NCBI GenBank assembly: GCA_027627225.1
Contig: CM051024.1
Span: forward strand, 79,425,204-79,489,203
Length of the DNA stretch: 64,000 nt
Direction of reading: 5' to 3'
From: Congeria kusceri
Lineage: Eukaryota > Mollusca > Bivalvia > Myida > Dreissenidae
In this document: in pieces, positions 61,301 to 64,000 of the stretch
Layout of the letters: each line of letters starts with the position of its first letter
Position numbering within the stretch: the stretch's first letter is position 1
Notes under the pieces: generated by a model
What the model was told of the DNA's origin: nothing
Seen by the model: only the letters and a program-made list of their open reading frames with translations
Databases searched by the model: none
Made by a program: the position numbers and the translations under genes

Positions 61301-62840
61301 GACTCGTATTTTTTCCTGCCAATAATGGCTACTCACATCTTTTAGTCAATAGTGGCGATAAACATTGGAGACACGTGTTTTTCCTGCCAAAATGGTGACT
61401 CCTATATTTCCGCCAATAATGGTGATAAACATAGCAGACAGTTGGCTCGTATATTTCCTGCCAATAATGGCGACTCATATGTTTCAGTCAATAATGACGC
61501 TAAACATTGGATACTCGTATTTTACCTGCAAAAAATGGCGACTCGTATATTTTCAGCCACGATGGAGCTAAACCAAAAAGACTCCTATTATTTCAGTCAA
61601 AAAATGGTGACTCGTATATTCCAGTCAGTAATAGCGCTAAACATTGCAGTCTCGTATTTTTCCTGCCAATAATGGCGACTCATATATTTCAGTCAATAGT
61701 GGCGCTAAGTATTGGTGACTTGTTTTTACCTGCCAAAAACTGGTGACTCGTATATTTTCAGCCATAATGGAGCTAAACCAAAAAGATTCCTATTATTTCA
61801 GCAAAAAGATGGTGACTCGTATATTTCAGTCAGTAAACATAAACATAAGAGACTCGTAATAATTATTTCAGCCAATAATGGCAAATCTTATTTTTGAGCC
61901 AATAATGGGGTTAAACAGTAGACACTTGTATTATTTTCCAATAATAGCTACTTTTATCTTTCAGCCAATAAATGCCCTATTCTACAGGGAATTGTATTTT
62001 TTCAGCCAATACTTGCATTAAACTAAAGAGGCTAGTGTTGTTGTTTTTCTTTCATCCTTGTATTTTTCAGCCAATAATAGGGCTAAACTCGAGAGAATCG
62101 TATTTTTTCAGCCCATAATGGGGCTAAACTCAAGAGACTCGTATTTTTTAGCCATTAATGGCCACTCGTATATTAAGCCAATAATCGTGCTTAACATTTT
62201 TGACTCGTGTTTTTTTCCTGCCTATAATGGCGACTTGTCTGTTTCAGCCAATAATGGCACTGTGTCGACCGGCCCCCGACGGCGAACACCGCTTCCTGTT
62301 CAACTGGGCCCACTTCCTGGTGGGAACCAGCGCCCATGTTTTAGCAGGTCAGTGGTTCGAGCGTGTATGTATAATATATAAAAATTGAGAGGCATAAATG
62401 GAGTTGTTAGTGCAAGAGTGGTATGATTATGGTGATGATGATGATGATGATGACGACGACAAAGGCAACGACAACGACAACAATAATAGTAATAATAATA
62501 ATACAGTTATTTAGCGAAGGTAATTTGAATAGTTTAAACGTCTGTTAAAGGTACAATAACTTTAAAGGTCACAATACAGTTACTAAGAATTTGTATAATT
62601 GTTTGTAAATATATTGTTATCGTGAACTTTATAACTTGTTTGACAGTGAATTACTAGTATTCTGTTTTGAAACGTAATTTATGTTTTATGGATTTTTAGT
62701 TGTTACGATTTTCATCGGGGTAAATATAACAAAGGCCAACGTCAAAAGTAACGTGGCGATGTACGTTATGGCGGCATACGTGGGAGTGTTCGTTATAGTA
62801 CACCTTGCCATGGAAATATACAACAAGAGACGTGGTTTAG
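44446..62840 (+). CDS. FRRS1: Ferric-chelate reductase 1-like (Reeler-DOMON-cytochrome b561), 13 exons
   Basis: Thirteen exons with consistent phase give about 578 codons, close to the 590 or so of vertebrate FRRS1. This family is a membrane b-type cytochrome that passes electrons across the membrane to reduce ferric iron. Order: signal peptide and Reeler domain (residues about 1-190), a Thr/Ser-rich linker (about 190-214), the DOMON domain (about 220-365, with VWIAVGLSKTGKM and NVAACVYT), then the cytochrome b561 core with TM helices and the four haem histidines in LHASLMVIAWVFF, IHRSFMSF, AHPILGIIV and FNWAHFLVGTSAH. The last recognised exon ends at 62840 in KKR-like NKRRGL, so a short cytoplasmic tail is coded further right; read-through would stop at 62885. 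Introns hold arrays that copy splice junctions. The start is unsettled: an upstream exon, or ATG at 44413 read through without an intron. Confidence 0.93.
44911..45214. mobile_element. Short inverted-repeat element, TAGGGAAAGATCTAG family
   Basis: Ends are ggaaaagatctaggatc and tctagatctttcccta, about 300 bp, with the same subterminal aaaagggagcaggg / gcagggtgcagcacc pair as the 40.94-kb copy. It lies in the first FRRS1 intron. Confidence 0.82.
45694..45885 (+). mobile_element. tRNA-derived SINE, plus strand
   Basis: The A box is ggtggcgtagtgg and the B box ggttcgatccc (45742). The body is ccaccaagtactggttctac then ccaggaaac. It lies in FRRS1 intron 1. A diverged copy lies inverted at 52.63-52.80 kb. 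Confidence 0.85.
45921..46054 (+). CDS. FRRS1: FRRS1-like exon 2 (Reeler)
   Basis: The acceptor is atatttacag and the donor gtattt. It reads TIYSPTGVKFRGFLIQARLQ then DASSTNPYGTFNVIDKNTQ. FRGFLIQAR is a hallmark of the Reeler fold. Confidence 0.93.
46312..47537. mobile_element. Inverted-repeat element containing a nested array element
   Basis: Outer ends gatctgacactcattgtcat then ttcataccatatttta, and taaaatatggtattaaatga then caacgcgtgtcagatc, are inverted over about 36 bp. A hairpin caggaaattcgttagtaagc / gcttactaacaaaattcctg lies near the right end at 47437-47490. Confidence 0.8.
46350..47422 (+). repeat. Array element (TTTAGCTCGA...GAATAGTCGAGCGCGCTGTCC), unit about 165 bp
   Basis: It begins ttagctcgattattcgaaga and ends cttcgaatagtcgagcgcgc then tgtccgctgacagctctt. 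About six units repeat gtaacttcaaaactacat, cacttgaaacttgg, catcaactccagtatcaggg and cccataactctgttttgta. It is the same subfamily as 55.37-56.94 kb. Repeat-derived open frames across it are artefacts. Confidence 0.9.
48287..48586 (+). repeat. 58-bp tandem repeat abutting the exon 3 splice acceptor
   Basis: Copies of tgtctcaacggagtacaagt start at 48287, 48345, 48403, 48461 and 48537 (58, 58, 58 and 76 bases apart). The stretch tgtctcaacggagtacaagtaa resembles the real acceptor/exon junction tgtctgcag|gactacaagcaa. The last copy runs into the polypyrimidine tract. Confidence 0.92.
48590..48690 (+). CDS. FRRS1: FRRS1-like exon 3 (Reeler)
   Basis: The acceptor is ttgtctgcag and the donor gtaatc. 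It reads DYKQGLTHVINSNKTSVDFS then WTAPATSVGDINF. Five 58-bp repeats lie directly upstream. Confidence 0.92.
49078..49303 (+). CDS. FRRS1: FRRS1-like exon 4 (Reeler end, Thr/Ser-rich linker)
   Basis: The acceptor is tatcggcag and the donor gtacga. It reads LTVVESYNVSRYWLRIFSAV and ends in a mucin-like run STTPSNYTTESTQHVTSSS and TPASTTT, a probable O-glycosylated spacer before the DOMON domain. Confidence 0.88.
50153..50356 (+). CDS. FRRS1: FRRS1-like exon 5 (DOMON)
   Basis: The acceptor is tatttttcag and the donor gtaatc. It reads KIPYDKRCGKTLGCFPSCES, then GCDYLVSWQPV and TSVWIAVGLSKTGKM. Confidence 0.93.
50696..50794 (+). CDS. FRRS1: FRRS1-like exon 6 (DOMON)
   Basis: The acceptor is tacgttcag and the donor gtaagt. 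It reads AQTNVAACVYTDAQNVDILS then SHTEGHENKPFAD. Confidence 0.92.
52304..52397. repeat. Palindromic element, arms about 21 bp
   Basis: Arms are catttgttgatttcggtaaa and tttaccgaaatcaacaaata. It is related to the atatttgtttgttttcggtg ends of the 41.67-kb duplication. Confidence 0.75.
52491..52936. mobile_element. Short inverted-repeat element (GGGCCCAGTTGCT) with SINE inside
   Basis: Ends are gggcccagttgctaaaaact and agttttgagcaaaactggac. It is the same family as 36.77 kb. It ends about 40 bases before the acceptor of FRRS1 exon 7. Confidence 0.78.
52625..52805 (-). mobile_element. tRNA-derived SINE, minus strand, nested
   Basis: On the minus strand it has ggtcgcagtggtgtaatgga (A box) and gagttcaatccc (B box, 52736-52747), and a body matching the 45.69-kb SINE (ggttctacccaggaaac). 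Confidence 0.82.
52979..53129 (+). CDS. FRRS1: FRRS1-like exon 7 (DOMON)
   Basis: The acceptor is tccttgcag and the donor gtgggt. It reads PKLGLSLVQGVLSGSEFSCT, then FIRQRSTNDSNFWDLSSLMF and LVVAMGPYDQ. Confidence 0.93.
53211..53815. repeat. Tandem duplication, period about 230 bp
   Basis: The stretch gggaaacggtcttaaaaaag recurs at 53211 and 53441 with gacatatttcggtcaaaaaa and gggtcgggttgcccgaaac. Then gtgg(a/g)ctcaactgctc-type units occur at 53682 and 54004, split by the 53.82-kb element. Confidence 0.8.
53816..53994. mobile_element. Short inverted-repeat element, family A, deleted
   Basis: Ends are ggcgtgttgtgggaaaacca and gattttcccacgacacgcc. One internal hairpin is present; the second half hairpin is lost, giving 179 bp rather than about 258 bp. 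Confidence 0.85.
54512..54625 (+). CDS. FRRS1: FRRS1-like exon 8 (DOMON end, first haem His)
   Basis: The acceptor is tcttttacag and the donor gtgggt. It reads ALLQHWNDPVVSKDRVNFSE then ATVPVAGDTTSSLVKLH. The last histidine is the first b561 haem ligand position. Confidence 0.92.
54738..55232 (+). repeat. Array element, same subfamily as 13.08 kb
   Basis: It begins ttagctcgacctattcaccg and ends gaatagtcgagcgtgctgtc then ctgtaatagctcttg. Units carry gttacagatattcaattgaa and ataaggtcattggccaaggt. Confidence 0.85.
55370..56938 (+). repeat. Array element, about nine units of 165 bp
   Basis: It begins ttagctggactaatcgaaga and ends cttcgaatagtcgagcgcgc. Units match the 46.35-kb element. One unit has an extra 20-base duplication (actattttgtattttgacag) near 56400. 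Confidence 0.9.
57455..58094 (+). repeat. FRRS1: Intronic copies of the FRRS1 exon 9 acceptor region
   Basis: The stretch (g/a)ttttcag followed by exon-like sequence occurs at 57468 (cgtcccttatggcagggcat), 57561 (cgtcactaatgttatacact) and 57962 (caacggtggtggtctagatg), before the real junction at 58094 (catcgctgatggtgatagcc). Each is followed by gatgttatattttctaccac and tttctgtttaagatcgcata, so whole units are duplicated. A SINE splits copies 2 and 3. Confidence 0.7.
57644..57950 (+). mobile_element. tRNA-derived SINE, plus strand, about 300 bp
   Basis: The A box is tagctcagttgg and the B box gagttcgaacccc. The body includes gggcagttgtcagttactgg and ggtactggtaaaccgcctag. It ends in (caaa)n. 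The head folds poorly as a tRNA, so it is a SINE and not a tRNA gene. Confidence 0.88.
58095..58210 (+). CDS. FRRS1: FRRS1-like exon 9 (b561 helix)
   Basis: The acceptor is tgttttcag and the donor gtacgt. It reads SLMVIAWVFFSSVGVLVARH then CKTLVESKTLCGVKYWFV. Confidence 0.94.
58270..58352 (+). repeat. (AGT)n/(AGC)n microsatellite
   Basis: Interrupted agt then agc triplets in the FRRS1 intron after exon 9. Confidence 0.9.
58779..58865 (+). CDS. FRRS1: FRRS1-like exon 10 (b561 helix)
   Basis: The acceptor is ttctttcag and the donor cag|gtgagc. It reads IHRSFMSFAALCVIIAFIVI then FIEVGGYSQ. Confidence 0.93.
58915..60660 (+). repeat. 19-bp minisatellite, about 90 copies, in FRRS1 intron 10
   Basis: The unit is gtgagcgaatgatgtgc(a/t)t. 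It begins about 50 bases after the exon 10 donor (cag|gtgagc). Because 19 is not a multiple of three, all three minus-strand frames cycle through the same peptide (AHHSLTCTSFAHMHIIRS), which explains long minus-strand open frames up to 432 codons. These are not genes. Edge units (58.9 and 60.5 kb) are the most diverged. Confidence 0.96.
60950..61030 (+). CDS. FRRS1: FRRS1-like exon 11 (b561 helix, HPILG)
   Basis: The acceptor is tttattcag and the donor gtaagt. It reads VAPAPGKAFTKAHPILGIIV then TALTVLN. Confidence 0.93.
61125..62247 (+). repeat. FRRS1: Intronic array of FRRS1 exon 12 acceptor copies
   Basis: About 20 units of roughly 45-60 bases with the form atatttcag|ccaataatggcgctaaac and attggagactcgtatttt. 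The part tttcag|ccaataatggc(g/a)ct is the acceptor and first 14 bases of exon 12 (62248). At least ten units keep cag before cca. Forward frames therefore begin QPIMAL like the real exon but run into unrelated IGDSYF. The array ends exactly at the true acceptor. Confidence 0.93.
62248..62347 (+). CDS. FRRS1: FRRS1-like exon 12 (b561, NWAH)
   Basis: The acceptor is ctgtttcag and the donor gcag|gtcagt. It reads PIMALCRPAPDGEHRFLFNW then AHFLVGTSAHVLA. The start of this exon is copied many times in the intron before it. Confidence 0.93.
62425..62510 (+). repeat. (GAT)n/(GAC)n/(AAT)n microsatellite
   Basis: Triplet runs in the FRRS1 intron after exon 12. Confidence 0.9.
62700..62840 (+). CDS. 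FRRS1: FRRS1-like exon 13 (last two helices)
   Basis: The acceptor is gatttttag and the donor gtatgt. It reads VTIFIGVNITKANVKSNVAM, then YVMAAYVGVFVIVHLAMEIY and NKRRGL. The remaining tail exon was not found before 64000. Confidence 0.9.
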
Positions 62841-62894
62841 GTATGTACAAGTACTTTTCAAATGAACTTGGTATACATGATGTATAGATGAACA

Positions 62895-63500
62895 TGCACA
62901 AGGGAAAGATCTAGGATCAGAAAAGGTACATGATGCTGCTCACAGGAAAAATGGGACAATACCGAATAAATCTTCGTCATCTGTTAAAAAAGCGTTAAAA
63001 AGTTGAATGTTTCCGCTTACCCGAGCAGCCCCCTCCCCCTATTTTTCACTTATATGCGGCATTTAGGTAATTAGCAAACATTTCGAATTAGTCTGCGTGA
63101 ATCAGGCTCTTCGTAATGACATACCGTTCAGGTACAGTTTCTTTGATTGGAGGTATTTAAACGTTTTACATGCAGTCCAATATACCTAATGGTGAATATG
63201 CAGCGAATTAAAACGGAATTAAAGTAAAAAAGTGAATTTGTACACACATCCCCCAGATTTTTTGAAGATGTAAGCGGAAACCAACAAATATTTTTTGGAA
63301 TAATGCGATAACATAGTTGTTGTTTTCTGTGCTCACTATGATTAAATGAAGGTTTTTAAACATGTTACATATTATGATGATGTATTGAATTTCAAACGAT
63401 GTTCAATGTACGTATAAAATCAAGCCCGAAATCGGGGTTAACGAAAAAGAAGAATGATGCTGCAACCTGCTATTACCTTCTTGGTCCTTCTCTATAGTGC
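62895..63500. mobile_element. Diverged TAGGGAAAGATCTAG-family element
   Basis: The left end agggaaagatctaggatcag then aaaaggtac is clear. The right end near 63485 (ccttcttggtccttctctat) is degraded. It is longer than the 300-bp copies. Confidence 0.5.
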
Positions 63501-63589
63501 ATGTAAATTGATATGTTCGGAATTTGAAACAAAAAAAATCCTCATATTCTGACATGAAATATGTGTGAAGTGCGTTCTTTAAAAGTTTA

Positions 63590-64000
63590 GGAAACGTTCT
63601 AGGATCTTAATAGGTGCAGGCAACCTCCGCGCAGAGATAAGAGTGGTTCCGAGCATTGCTCTAATCAAATCCCTGCCGTCATAACAAGCCACGTAATGAT
63701 GATCGATTTAAATCATCTTGATAGTATTCGTGGTTTTAATTAGTTCTTTTCTTTTTCTGGTTTCATTATTGACTTCTAGCGATATTTTAAAAGTCCAATT
63801 ATGTAAAAAAATTGCACTAAGTTGCATTAAATAAGTAAAAGTTACAAACACGTAATCCTTCCAGATCTGGAAGGATTTTACTTGTGATGGCAGTGGTTAC
63901 CGTTAACCGGAAGAGGTAACCGCTGCGAGGAGTTTGAGGTGCATGTTGCTCCTAAAAAGGAGCACGGGGGTGGGGGGGGGGGGGGAGATGAAAGATGAAA
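63590..64000. repeat. Partial repeat running off the window
   Basis: It starts like a degraded copy of the same family (ttctaggatcttaataggtg) and ends with ttgctcctaaaaaggagcac and a G run. Inside are a 24-base perfect palindrome at 63854-63877 (aatccttccaga and inverse) and a gttccgagcattgctctaat segment also seen near 20.2 kb. Confidence 0.5.

Noticed and set aside
61123..61897. Forward frames starting like FRRS1 exon 12 (QPIMAL)
   Set aside because: They come from the acceptor-copy array and run into unrelated sequence; not extra exons on present evidence.

Overview
The window is nuclear DNA from an animal. Genes are split into short exons by GT-AG introns of 0.1 to several kb, intergenic DNA is A+T-rich, and there are many short inverted-repeat elements, tRNA-derived SINEs, a LINE and long minisatellites. 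The protein families (an invertebrate FRRS1-type ferric reductase with Reeler, DOMON and cytochrome b561 parts, and an apolipoprotein-D-like lipocalin) and the style of the repeats suggest a mollusc, most likely a bivalve. The bivalve call is inference; no species-specific marker was identified.

Layout. (1) 0.15-6.07 kb, plus strand: a multi-exon gene of the HMGXB3-like/KDZ-transposase-like type, entering from the left edge. Its splice sites are intact but the frame carries four stops and three frameshifts, so it is called a pseudogene. (2) 6.1-18.6 kb: mostly non-coding, with five tandem arrays (two small, three large); two phase-compatible exons (14.39-15.08 kb) and a probable 5' exon at 18.4 kb belong to an unrecognised minus-strand gene. 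(3) 21.5-27.2 kb, minus strand: a six-exon lipocalin gene, complete from signal peptide to stop but with an in-frame TAG in exon 5. Intron 1 holds a 34-bp satellite and one arm of a roughly 1-kb inverted repeat whose partner lies at 32.8-34.1 kb. (4) 30.6-32.8 kb, minus strand: a 5'-truncated non-LTR retrotransposon followed directly by a SINE head. (5) 34-44 kb: repeats, short inverted-repeat elements and an unusual double hairpin at 40.5 kb. (6) 44.4-62.8 kb, plus strand: an FRRS1-like gene, 13 exons recognised with fully consistent phase (about 578 codons); the 3' end lies beyond the last recognised exon.

The most interesting pattern is shared by the two intact-looking genes. In four introns (lipocalin intron 4; FRRS1 introns before exons 3, 9 and 12) the DNA just upstream of a coding exon is a tandem array whose unit resembles that exon's own 3' splice site plus its first 15-50 coding bases. 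These introns have apparently grown by repeated duplication of the acceptor/exon junction, leaving rows of decoy acceptors. A fifth intron (after FRRS1 exon 10) carries about 90 copies of a 19-bp unit rich in GTGAGC (donor-like) and TGCATG (RBFOX-like). Nothing here has been searched against databases; all homology calls are from motif recognition.
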